DNA of 64,000 nt, taken from NCBI GenBank assembly GCA_037975125.1, contig CM075850.1, positions 66,430,390 through 66,494,389 on the forward strand, written 5' to 3'. Of this stretch, positions 45,801-64,000 are shown in pieces. Position numbers and translations under genes: made by a program. The stretch comes from Latrodectus hesperus (Eukaryota > Arthropoda > Arachnida > Araneae > Theridiidae). The notes beneath the pieces are model-generated. The model was not told where the DNA came from. It did not search any database and saw only the letters and a list, made by a program, of their open reading frames with translations. Numbering within the stretch: position 1 is the first letter of the stretch; each line of letters opens with the position of its first letter.

Positions 45801-46275
45801 ATCTACTGATTTCAAAATTTATCTTATAATTAAGTTATATTATCGTAAGAAATTTAATGTCAAAGTAACTTATTTAATTAAAACAACGAAAACCGGTTAG
45901 AGTAATAAAATTTAGTTTATATAGCAGTGATACAAATTATTATAATTTAATTGTAAGCAAATTAGATTAATCTAAAATAACGTAATTAAATTAAATAATT
46001 TATTTTAAATTATCATAAAAGTTCACAAAATTTATATCTTAAATATATTGCTATTTCTCCTGCTGGTTCAGTAAGTCATCAAAGTTTTTAATTAAATATA
46101 TTTAATCCTTAAGTGGATTGTTTTTATTTTAAGATTTCTGGAGGGTTTGGAAAATGTAACCGCATGATACATTTATAATTCTATCTCTATATAATACCTC
46201 TTCACAGTATCTCTTTTGCTCTCTTTTACATATATAAATATCTCTTTTAGTCTGAGTTTTCCTAAAAATAAGCTG
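42813..46275. other. AT-rich non-coding DNA with a GA/AT tract
   Basis: A (GA)11 run followed closely by a short AT run lies at 44671-44711. An ATG-initiated 76-codon forward frame at 43159-43389 has two hydrophobic stretches and a region of less AT-rich DNA, but I recognise no family and do not call it a gene. Otherwise nothing. Confidence 0.5.
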
Positions 46276-46298
46276 CGAAATTCTTCACCCTGAACCTT

Positions 46299-46559
46299 TT
46301 AGCCAAACTTTTGCGAAACTACAAAAATCAAGTCACAACTCTCTTGATAGCTTTTTGCATTTATTATATCACCGACGTGTTTCAGCTTCAACCCATCAAC
46401 GCTGTGCTTAATGGAATAACATATTTCAGTTAAAGTTTGAAAATATTTCGTTGCCAAGGGAGCTTGGATGTACTCGGGCTTACCGGTGACACGGCCAAAT
46501 TTTGTGAGGCAAGAAAATTTGTCACCCGAAACCAAAGCTCTTCGGTTAGAACCTCCGAA
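46299..46559 (-). CDS. unidentified coding-like open frame, possible exon or relic
   Basis: The reverse frame is open from just after a TAA near 46.56 kb to the TAA at 46299-46301, about 86 codons. It includes GGSNRRALVSGDKFSCLTKF, then LATKYFQTLTEICYSIKHSV and a C-terminal part with VGDIINAKSYQESCDLIFVV. No ATG begins it; TTG is the first alternative start. The amino-acid composition is balanced, with Gly, Asp, Ser, Cys, Thr and Pro, and the DNA is clearly less AT-rich than its flanks, unlike chance frames in this window. No domain is recognised. It could be an exon, a pseudogene fragment or part of an unknown transposon; a candidate acceptor (CGAAG before AGCTTTGG) lies just inside the frame. 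Confidence 0.35.
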   Translation of the reverse strand, partial: FGGSNRRALVSGDKFSCLTKFGRVTGKPEYIQAPLATKYFQTLTEICYSIKHSVDGLKLKHVGDIINAKSYQESCDLIFVVSQKFG

Positions 46560-46971
46560 TGCTTATGGAAGCTTTCAAAATAATGGAATGAGAGAGACCG
46601 AAAAAGAAAAAAAAACTGGAGATGAAAGATTTATGACTTAATGATTTCGGTGCTATTTTCATAGTGCACGTGGAGACAGACTATAATAACCATTGGAGAA
46701 TATCATTTGCCAATGAGGCTGTGCGATAAAATATGCCGTAAATCACCGGTTATGTTTGGTGATAAATTATTACATAAAGCATCAATATGCTAAAAACTGT
46801 CGCCACTTTGGTGTATTTATGAAATTTATGATTTTGACTTGTCTTTTAAGTGAATGAAAATTTTCCTCATAGTTGAAAAAATTTAGAAAATAAGGTAGAA
46901 ACTTTATTGGTTTTATGTGATGTAAAAATGATTTTTTTGACAAAAATAATGATATTTTAGGAGCTGTGTTC

Positions 46972-47385
<414 letters not shown>

Positions 47386-48165
47386 TTACATATATTTTTA
47401 TTATTATATTTTCATGATGTACATATATTTTCATGATACATATATTTTCATGATCGTATAATCATACTATAACAATTTTTTGTGAATCACTTTCATAATT
47501 ATACTTTGTATTGTGTTATTATTGTGCGTGTTCAGTTTGAATATTTTTAATATTATAAATAGTAAAATAAAATTTTATTTATTGCTGTTTTTCTCTACTA
47601 ATTTTCATACCACCTCCAAAACATGTAAGTATTTCTTGACAGTCTTTTATTTTTTTTATTTTTATTTTATAATTTGATAATTATTAATTTATTCAGAAGA
47701 ACATTTTGATCTAATTTATTTATTCAAATGATAAATTCTTTTAATTTTTTTTATTTCAGTATAATGCCACGGAAAAATTTTTTAGTTTTAATAATTAAAA
47801 ATTGAAAAAATAATAGTTCGATGTCAATGTTATCTACCTCATTTATAACAATTTGTTTTTAGATGTTTTTAATTTATATAGTATATTTTATAAGTAAGTC
47901 ACTGATTACTAACTATAATTTAATATAAGATGAATAAAATGTAAATTCAGAAAGTATATGTTGATTTGTGCTTAATTTCAAAATTTCGATACTTTACCTA
48001 TTACTTTTAAATTTTTGCAAAACGTTTTAATTTCAATCTCATATGAATGAACCTATTTTAAATTTTTTTAGAAAATATTAATTTGATTGTACCCAAGAAT
48101 TAGTAAAAAATTGATTCAATGTATTATAAAAACTCAGCCACTGCAACGCGTGGCTGGGGTCAGCT

Positions 48166-48170
<5 letters not shown>
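47386..48170. other. AT-rich DNA, possible continuation of the Helitron-like element
   Basis: Nothing coding. Three imperfect tandem copies of a 17-19 bp unit (core ATATTTTCATGAT) lie at about 47405-47455. Confidence 0.5.

Positions 48171-48255
<85 letters not shown>
48171..48255. repeat. (AT)n array abutting the transposon's left end
   Basis: Pure AT array of 85 bp ending exactly at the TA that precedes the inverted repeat at 48256. The matching array on the other side of the element is at 49449-49490. Confidence 0.97.
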
Positions 48256-48258
<3 letters not shown>

Positions 48259-49445
48259 TATGTCCACTAAAGTCCCTTGCCATCCTCTTAACTTCGTGTC
48301 TTGGTATAGTAAAGTAGCCATGCGCTATTGAATGAAACCACCTACGGCGCCACCTGGTAGAAAACTGTGGAGTTAGCATTTGTATCTCGAAAACGGAACG
48401 AGATAGATAAAAAAAGTGATTTACAAAGTTGTAGGGCATCCTCAATTTAGTAAAAAAAGATACCTTGTAGGTATTAATGTGAAGAATACAACGATAAAAA
48501 CGTACATTTGTTTTTTCGTGCTGTGACGTGGTACATCTTACGTGTGCAATGGCATGTTCAATAGGCAAAGCACCCATTATTGGGCGCTGGAAAATCTTAA
48601 CTGTTTCGTTGACGTTTGACATCAAATGCGGCATGCTCTTAACGTTTGGTGCGCAGTTTACAATAACAAGCTGACAGGCCCAATATTTTACAATGGCACA
48701 TTCACAGGCACACGATATTTACAATTGCTACAGAAGGTAATACCCGATTTTATGGAGAACCTGCAGTTGCTTAATCTTAAGAATCTATGGTTTCAACATA
48801 ACGGTGCGCCTGCTCACAAGACATCTCCAGTGAAACAGTACATGGAATTTGGTAAAAAAATATTAGAGTATGACGGTTTCGAAGAATCGCCTCCACGTTC
48901 TCCTGATCTGACTCCACTGGACTTTTTCCTGTGAGTATACTCGAAACAGCAGGTGTATGCGAGCCCTCCACAAAAATTGCAGGACCTTAAACGACGCATT
49001 ACGGTTGCGTGTTCCAACGTGTGCAACGTGATCTTCAAGCAAGTATCCAAATGTGCTTTGCAGCTGACAGTGAGAAGTTTGAACATCTTAAATAAAGTAT
49101 ATTGTTATAACTATTTGTTTTTTTCTTTCTTAGATCGTTTTGTCACGTCACAGCACGAAACAACAAATGCGCGTTTTAACCGTTGTATTCTTCACATTAA
49201 TGCCTACAAGGTATCTTTTCATACTAAATCGAGGATGCTCTACAACTTTGTAAATCACTTTTTCTATTTATCTCGTTCCGTTTTCGAGATAGCAATGCTG
49301 ACTCCGCAGTTTTCCACTAGGTGGCGCACTAGTCTGTTTCATTCAGTAGCGCATGGCTACTTTACTATACCTAGACACCACTTTCATAAATATAGTAGCA
49401 GCCTTTCCGCAGTTAAGAGGGGGGCAAGGGACTTTAGTGGACATA

Positions 49446-49448
<3 letters not shown>
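48256..49448 (+). mobile_element. Tc1/mariner-superfamily element with long TIRs, internally deleted
   Basis: A 1,193-bp element. The outer ends are identical inverted repeats starting CAGTATGTCCACTAAAGTCC, flanked by TA on both sides inside an AT array. The inverted repeats are unusually long: left 48256-48530 (275 bp), right 49144-49448 (305 bp), similar at roughly 85-90% by eye. The right arm has about 30-40 bp (around 49370-49425) that the left lacks. A forward transposase remnant lies between them. TA target, CAGT ends and the transposase type place it in the IS630/Tc1/mariner superfamily. Reverse frame 48134-48634 and forward frame 48953-49495 read through the repeats and are not genes. 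Confidence 0.9.
48570..49094 (+). pseudogene. DDE transposase remnant of the long-TIR element
   Basis: The central frame 48626-48934 carries RHALNVWCAVYNNKLTGPIF, then TRYLQLLQKVIPDF, then WFQHNGAPAHKTSPVKQYM and PPRSPDLTPLDFFL before TGA. In this family the second catalytic Asp is in QHDGAPAH; here it is Asn (QHNGAPAH). The third acidic position, SPDLTPLDFF, is kept. The whole N-terminal half, including the DNA-binding domain and the first catalytic Asp, is missing between the left TIR and 48.6 kb. After the TGA, homology continues as QVYASPPQKLQDLKRRITVA and, after a frameshift near 49.02 kb, as MCFAADSEKFEHLK ending TAA at about 49.09 kb. AATAAA overlaps that stop and is a plausible polyadenylation signal. 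Confidence 0.85.

Positions 49449-49490
<42 letters not shown>
49449..49490. repeat. (AT)n array on the right side of the long-TIR element
   Basis: Pure AT array of 42 bp beginning at the TA target copy right after the element. Confidence 0.95.
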
Positions 49491-49495
<5 letters not shown>

Positions 49496-49619
49496 TAGTA
49501 TATTTTAAAAAATGAATAATTAAACATTAGATGAAGAATAATACATTAAAAATACGAATTATAGTAAACAGTTGGGAAAATGTTCAATAGATATTTTAAA
49601 ATTTCAAAGAAAAATATAA

Positions 49620-49755
49620 AATGGAACGAAGTACTAACATGACCAGCTTCGCCAGAAGGTGCTGACCACATTGGCACAAAGTATGGTTTTTCTGCACTGG
49701 CCCAAGACATAGTCTTAAAAAGAAGCCAGTACACCCCAAGGCCACACCAAAAAGT
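49620..49755 (-). other. unidentified coding-like fragment
   Basis: On the reverse strand the frame is open from a TGA near 49.76 kb and contains GLGVYWLLFKTMSWASAEKP followed by YFVPMWSAPSGEAGHV. Beyond that it decays into AT-rich codons (overall frame 49546-49734). The varied, Trp- and Pro-containing peptide and the local drop in AT content look coding. I see no AG acceptor immediately upstream, though a GT lies just after GHV. I recognise no family. It is adjacent to the long hairpin at 49776-49839 and may belong to the same unknown repeat. Confidence 0.25.
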
Positions 49756-49775
49756 TCAAATCAAAATATCATAAA

Positions 49776-49839
49776 TTTTAATTTGATTATTATAAATTAA
49801 ATGCCAAAATACATTTAATTTACAATAATCAAATTAAAA
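49776..49839. repeat. 28-bp-stem inverted repeat with 8-nt loop
   Basis: Left arm 49776-49803 (TTTTAATTTGATTATTATAA then ATTAAATG) is complementary to right arm 49812-49839 at 27 of 28 positions. The loop is CCAAAATA. The length and near-perfection exceed what AT-richness alone would readily give. It may be a cruciform-forming palindrome inside an unknown repeat, or the centre of a foldback element. Confidence 0.8.
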
Positions 49840-50028
49840 CCGGATCCAAATACAAGTCCAAATCTGCAAAAACCGCACCAAATACTATATGTAAGCCAAA
49901 TAAATACATAAATTAACGACTAAGTGTAAACACTATTGGCATTTCAAGCTTCTTATAAGACCTTCAAGGCTTGGGTGACTCTTCTGCAGTATATAATTAC
50001 GCCTTACTTCACTTTATAAGCAATACTC

Positions 50029-50134
<106 letters not shown>

Positions 50135-50393
50135 GAAAACCCACACCCCAAAAAAACATTGCAAATCATAAAATCATGTGATATAAAACATATAAGCGTT
50201 TGTGCATTGATGAGATGTGACAATGATTAGCATTGCAGCGTGTGCGTACAACGTCGATCATTCTTGTGTCCCAAGATGTTTACAATAGTAGAACAGAATG
50301 CCTATTTGAAGCATTTAGCTTATTTACAGTATAAGAAGATTACTTAGGAACTGACTTTCAAGCTTTTTTTTTGGGGGGGTAAGGTATTTAATT

Positions 50394-51360
50394 ATGCTTC
50401 GTAGAAGGTTTCAAGATCTTTCGAGAAAATTCTTGCGTCCGATCGATGAAGAATTGTAATTAACTGGGACTGTGGATTATTCTTCAGAGTAATTGATGAT
50501 CGTGTTGGATGAAGCCAAGGAATTGCGTGTAATCGCTGGGTGCAGAGGACTACGGCGAACTGACGCGACATATCACTACCACTTCATTGCATGACTCCAT
50601 GGGATGAGAGTCTTATTGTACACATGGCATAGGTGGACCACTCAGCCACATCTGGAAGCATAACACAACAGTTTCAGTCTACAAGCGTCATTTGACATCA
50701 TCTGCAGTTGAACAGAATGTTTGCAAGGTGACCATTGCTTCATTTAGCATTAACTCAAAAACCATAGGCGCTTACATTGCGACTGGAGGGATGAACTGTG
50801 GACATGGACAACGAAATGGAAGATATTGTCTTTATTGACGAATATCGCTTCTTACCCCAACATCACGTTAATTGGATTCGAATCTGGGGACATTATATTG
50901 AGAGACTTTATTGCTTTATGCATCGCCACGCTGATCCTACCTACATCTGGCATTAAACTTGGGATGGATTGGAATTCATTCCCACATCCATCTAGCACAC
51001 ATTGCCGGTAAATTCACTGCACAGCTACCTCTGTATTTCTGATGTTTGTAGCCCAGGGTCCTCATATACTTTCAGGGTTTGCAATTCGCTCTATTTCAAC
51101 AGGATAATGCGTGATCAAACGTGACACGTAATATTCAAGTATTCCTTTTTACCCATTAGACTGAATTGGTTCCTTGGACCACCCTCGTTAGACGTGTACA
51201 ATTTGATCAAGCAGAGCATGATGTATCTGTCTCTAATACAGGACTGAGACGTTTTACCATCTGTCTTGATGAAGCCCTGGGAATCAGCTCTATGTATAGA
51301 AATAATATAGCATTATGGTTGAACGTCATCTTTTGGCATACACTCTGGGATTTCTGAATT
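50394..51360 (+). pseudogene. Tc1-family transposase pseudogene
   Basis: A decayed Tc1 transposase, which would cut and paste its element through a DDE active site. It begins at ATG 50394 (MLRRRFQDLSRKF, matching the family's MxRRRxQxLS start). Next come a degraded helix-turn-helix region and NHRRLHCDWRDELWTWTTKW. The first catalytic Asp is kept at 50837-50839 in FIDEYRF (family FSDESRF), followed by IRIWGHYIERLYCFMHRHAD and a decayed VWGGIGF block. The second Asp is kept at 51103-51105 in LFQQDNA, but the next Arg codon is TGA, a C-to-T change at CpG. VTRNIQVFLFTH and ELVPW follow before homology fades. Many stops and several frameshifts break it. About 970 bp of the usual 1,020 can be followed. 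I did not find inverted repeats. Confidence 0.9.
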
Positions 51361-52007
51361 GAAGATTTTCGTTTTTCCGTTGCTTCCAAACTCGTATCAC
51401 TTTACTACGATTACGCCATACATAGATTTCTTTTGCATGATAGGAAAATTCCTTTTCCCATAGGGCCAATGAGCCTCCTTCATCCTCAGATTTAGTAAAT
51501 TTGAAATGTCACCCTGTTTCGTTGAGAAGCATAGTTAATTCTCACGTAACATTAACAGATAACCATTGCGTAATTTCAATTTCCTGCAATTACACGATAC
51601 ACACACACACACACATATATATTTATATAAATCGACATGCACTGTGACTCTAAAACTTTAATCGTGTGCATAACGCACCATAATTTATTGCAAGTTTCAG
51701 TTCAATTTTGTCTTGATTTAATGATGCTCCGATTCTTATAAACACAGCTTACACATAAATATAAATCACAAAAATAAATTCGTTTATTGTGAAGCAATTG
51801 AAATTTAATCTTTAAGCAAAGCATTTTTTCTCTTTAATTTCAATATTTTTTAAAGTTGCATTAAAAGATATTGAAATTGAATATTTTTTAATACAGCATT
51901 CCGTTGTTATAACAGAAGAAATTTGCTTTTTAATTCTTTAAAATGAGAATGTTCTATGAAGTGCATAGTATTAAATTTCGCATTGCATATTATAAATTAT
52001 TATTGCA
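51361..52007. other. decayed tail of Tc1 region and AT-rich DNA
   Basis: Less AT-rich up to about 51.6 kb, possibly the 3' part of the Tc1 element, then a short (AC)n/(AT)n tract at about 51600-51622. Nothing else. Confidence 0.5.

Positions 52008-52083
<76 letters not shown>
52008..52083. repeat. (AT)n microsatellite with one C interruption
   Basis: AT array of about 76 bp with a single C near 52035. It explains the forward frame 51956-52153. Confidence 0.95.
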
Positions 52084-60948
<8,865 letters not shown>

Positions 60949-61011
60949 TGGTCACGGACACTCTTTAAGCTCACCAACGTGTGTGTTGAGCTTAAAGAGT
61001 GTCTGTGACCA
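60949..61011. repeat. 63-nt near-perfect hairpin, 25-bp stem
   Basis: Left arm 60949-60973 starts TGGTCACGGACACTCTTTAA and right arm 60987-61011 is its reverse complement at 24 of 25 positions. The exception is a G opposite T, which is a G-U wobble if the left-to-right strand is transcribed. The loop is CCAACGTGTGTGT (13 nt). The stem is mixed sequence, not AT-rich, so chance is very unlikely. It could be a small-RNA precursor or the centre of a palindromic mobile element. Stem pairing ends abruptly on both sides. Confidence 0.9.
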
Positions 61012-62032
<1,021 letters not shown>

Positions 62033-63879
62033 AATCAATGTTTCATTACATTGCATACATATTTTTCGATTAATTTAACAGTCTTTTTTGGGGGGTTTAA
62101 AAAGTATTCCATTATAAATTTTTCTGTTTCTTAATTATAATGTCCTTTTCGAACTTGGTTTTTAAAAAAATATCTATTAAAAGTTTCTTAATATGAAGGA
62201 AAATTTTGTTTATCATCATTTTTCTCAAATTGGCACTCGCCATATTCAAAGTTGTTTATTCGAGGCTGAACTGTATATTTAATAAGCCACGTTTTTTAAA
62301 ATTTTGGTTGTCAATAATTTTCATCTTCTCTTAATTTCACAGTTCAGTGAAGTTCCTAGCCTAGGTGTGAATTGAATCAAATAAGTAAACTTATTAGAGA
62401 GTTTAATTTAATAAATTAAATTGTTTGTATATATTTTTTAACTTAATAAAGATTTTCACAATTCAATGTTCTCAGATTAACTTTCATTGAATTTTTAAAC
62501 ACTTCTAACCACGAACTTGTTTGATTCTTCATAAACATCCTTTGATAAGAAACAGTACTTTTTTGCAACGATGGCCCCATGATAAACATTTCTTCTATTT
62601 ATACTTGAGGTATTTCTATATAAAAATTAAGTGATATCTCAACCGTAAAATTAGATGACTCAAATATTTTAAAACACTTTCACCGTAAATTTTTTATTAG
62701 AATTTTGACAAATGAAATTTCTTATAATATTGCCTCGTGAGCATTCTTAGTTAAAATCTTGATTTATTTGGTTTAAAATAGTACATAATGTAATCGATAT
62801 CTATAATATACTATAATATAATCTATAACTAAAATCTGATTTTTATTTTTCATGTAAAAATCATTTGAAATATATAAGCACCAAACGCTCAGTATTTTAA
62901 AACGAAGGAAAATTATAAGGACATACTTTGACCCATAAATTTAATTCATAAGTCCACCAATACTATTTGAAAATATATTTTACTATATCTAAATAACATT
63001 ATTAATTTATTTCTTTTCTTCAATTGTTAATTTATTTCTGCATCTTACTATTATAGCTTGAAAAATTAATGCACATTTAAACATGTATTTTTATGATTAA
63101 AATATCCATGCTGTCATTGAAAGTGTGTATACAAATATTTAAAAATACAGATATTTTATATGTAAAATTCGGTTTAAGGCATGTAAATTTCATAAGTTAA
63201 CAAAATGCTTGGTAATAGTAACATTCTCTACATTTAAGTCTAAGAAATTTAAAAAATGATTTCAAGAGAGTAAACATAGGTTCGCAAAACTATTATAAGA
63301 GAAATAAACAGAAAATAAGTATTTTTGAAAGATATTTTCAGAAATTCCAAACTAACACTGAGCATAAACTCTTCAGTTTATTCGTTGAACATCTTTCTTT
63401 TCCAAATGTTTCTTTGAAGTTTCCAAACAAATGCTAATCAAAACGTTCTAAGACCAATTCTTTAGGATAATTTAGAATTTCTTTTATTTCTTCTGCGTTT
63501 TCAACAACTGTTTGAGTTCTTTTTATTTGAATAGGAACAATTTTGATACAGATTAAGAATTCGATGAAAACTTCTGTTGTGATTTTGCAAAATTGCAGTC
63601 AATACTGAATATTAAATTACTTCCTTCTATAAATTGTACGATATTTTCCCATTTATTTTATAAGCTTTAAATGCGATCATAAAAATTAAGATTCTTGAAT
63701 TTTTATTCTAAATGCATTTGTTTTCGGAAGATCTATACAACTTTAAACTTTTATTTAATGTAGCTTTACAATTTCACACAACATATGAAAATATATATAA
63801 ATAAAAGTGAAAAATGTATTTGTTTTTTAAAGTGAAAAAATTTTAAAATTCATAACCTCTTATGAAATAAAAATCTTTG
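62033..63879. other. AT-rich non-coding DNA, nothing recognised
   Basis: No frame, repeat or RNA identified. Confidence 0.6.
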
Positions 63880-64000
63880 CCGCCCAACTTGTCTAGTGGT
63901 CAGCGTGTCTGACTGCGAATAGGGAGGTCCTTGGTTCGAATCCCGGTTCGGGCATGGATGTACTATTTCTCTCTCTATCTATCCTGTCTTTGTCCTTTCC
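63880..64000 (+). repeat. tRNA-derived SINE (family D), cut by window end
   Basis: Begins GCCGCCCAACTTGTCTAGTG. It has an A-box region TAGTGGTCAGCG (63894-63905) and a perfect B box GGTTCGAATCC (63933-63943), then CGGTTCGGGCATGGATGTAC and a CTCTCTCTATCTATCCTGTC stretch. It matches the head and early body of the full element at 35612-35893 almost base for base, in opposite orientation. The body and CAA tail lie outside the window. The body after the head shows it is a SINE rather than a tRNA gene. Confidence 0.85.

Noticed and set aside
48134..48634. 166-codon reverse frame, longest in the window
   Set aside because: It reads through the AT array and the left inverted repeat of the transposon; the same happens on the other arm (48953-49495). 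The true coding strand is forward, shown by transposase motifs.
63880..64000. Possible tRNA gene with perfect A and B boxes
   Set aside because: The cloverleaf is not maintained and the sequence continues into the same SINE body found at 35.6 kb.

Overview
The window is eukaryotic, very AT-rich (roughly three quarters A+T by eye) and gene-poor. Long pure (AT)n arrays, four tRNA-derived SINE types and decayed mariner/Tc1 transposons point to an arthropod. The SINE bodies resemble ones I associate with spiders, so an orb-weaver-like arachnid is my best guess, from memory and unverified. I found no complete gene of recognisable function. Almost every long reading frame is a microsatellite translation, a transposon shadow or chance. 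The region is best read as intergenic or deep intronic DNA.

Layout. 1-10 kb: AT-rich background, a diverged pair of membrane-protein-like segments (3.86-4.22 kb with an open frame, 9.2-9.57 kb as a broken copy), a compound AT/GT microsatellite at 7.1-7.3 kb and a Tc1 transposase stub at 7.5-7.7 kb. 10-19 kb: a SINE at 10.46 kb, a long (AT)n array at 14.26 kb abutting a relic transposon end, a SINE at 17.1 kb, and two partial SINEs of another family in tandem at 17.8-18.3 kb. 18.8-24.3 kb: two diverged copies of one short segment about 5.3 kb apart, open in the same reverse frame. 26.97-28.22 kb: a complete but dead mariner with TA target duplications. 28-35 kb: nothing recognised. 35.4-36.3 kb: a short frame with a presequence-like start, followed at once by a SINE. 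37.1-37.7 kb: unidentified coding-like sequence. 42.2-42.8 kb: a 330-bp tandem duplication carrying AT arrays of very different length. 46.3-51.4 kb is the densest part: an unidentified 86-codon open frame, a Helitron-like end, a Tc1/mariner element with 275-305 bp inverted repeats inside an AT array, a 28-bp-stem hairpin next to a coding-like fragment, and a Tc1 pseudogene. 52-64 kb: background, more AT arrays, a 63-nt near-perfect hairpin at 60.95 kb, and a SINE cut off by the window end.

Because no intact gene is present there is no pathway to describe. The interacting parts are the mobile elements and the microsatellites: both places with the long-TIR family have a long AT array at the outer end, and the Helitron-like end also carries one. 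The most useful leads are the paired membrane-protein-like segments, the paired 54-codon frame, the two hairpins and the TIR/AT-array association.
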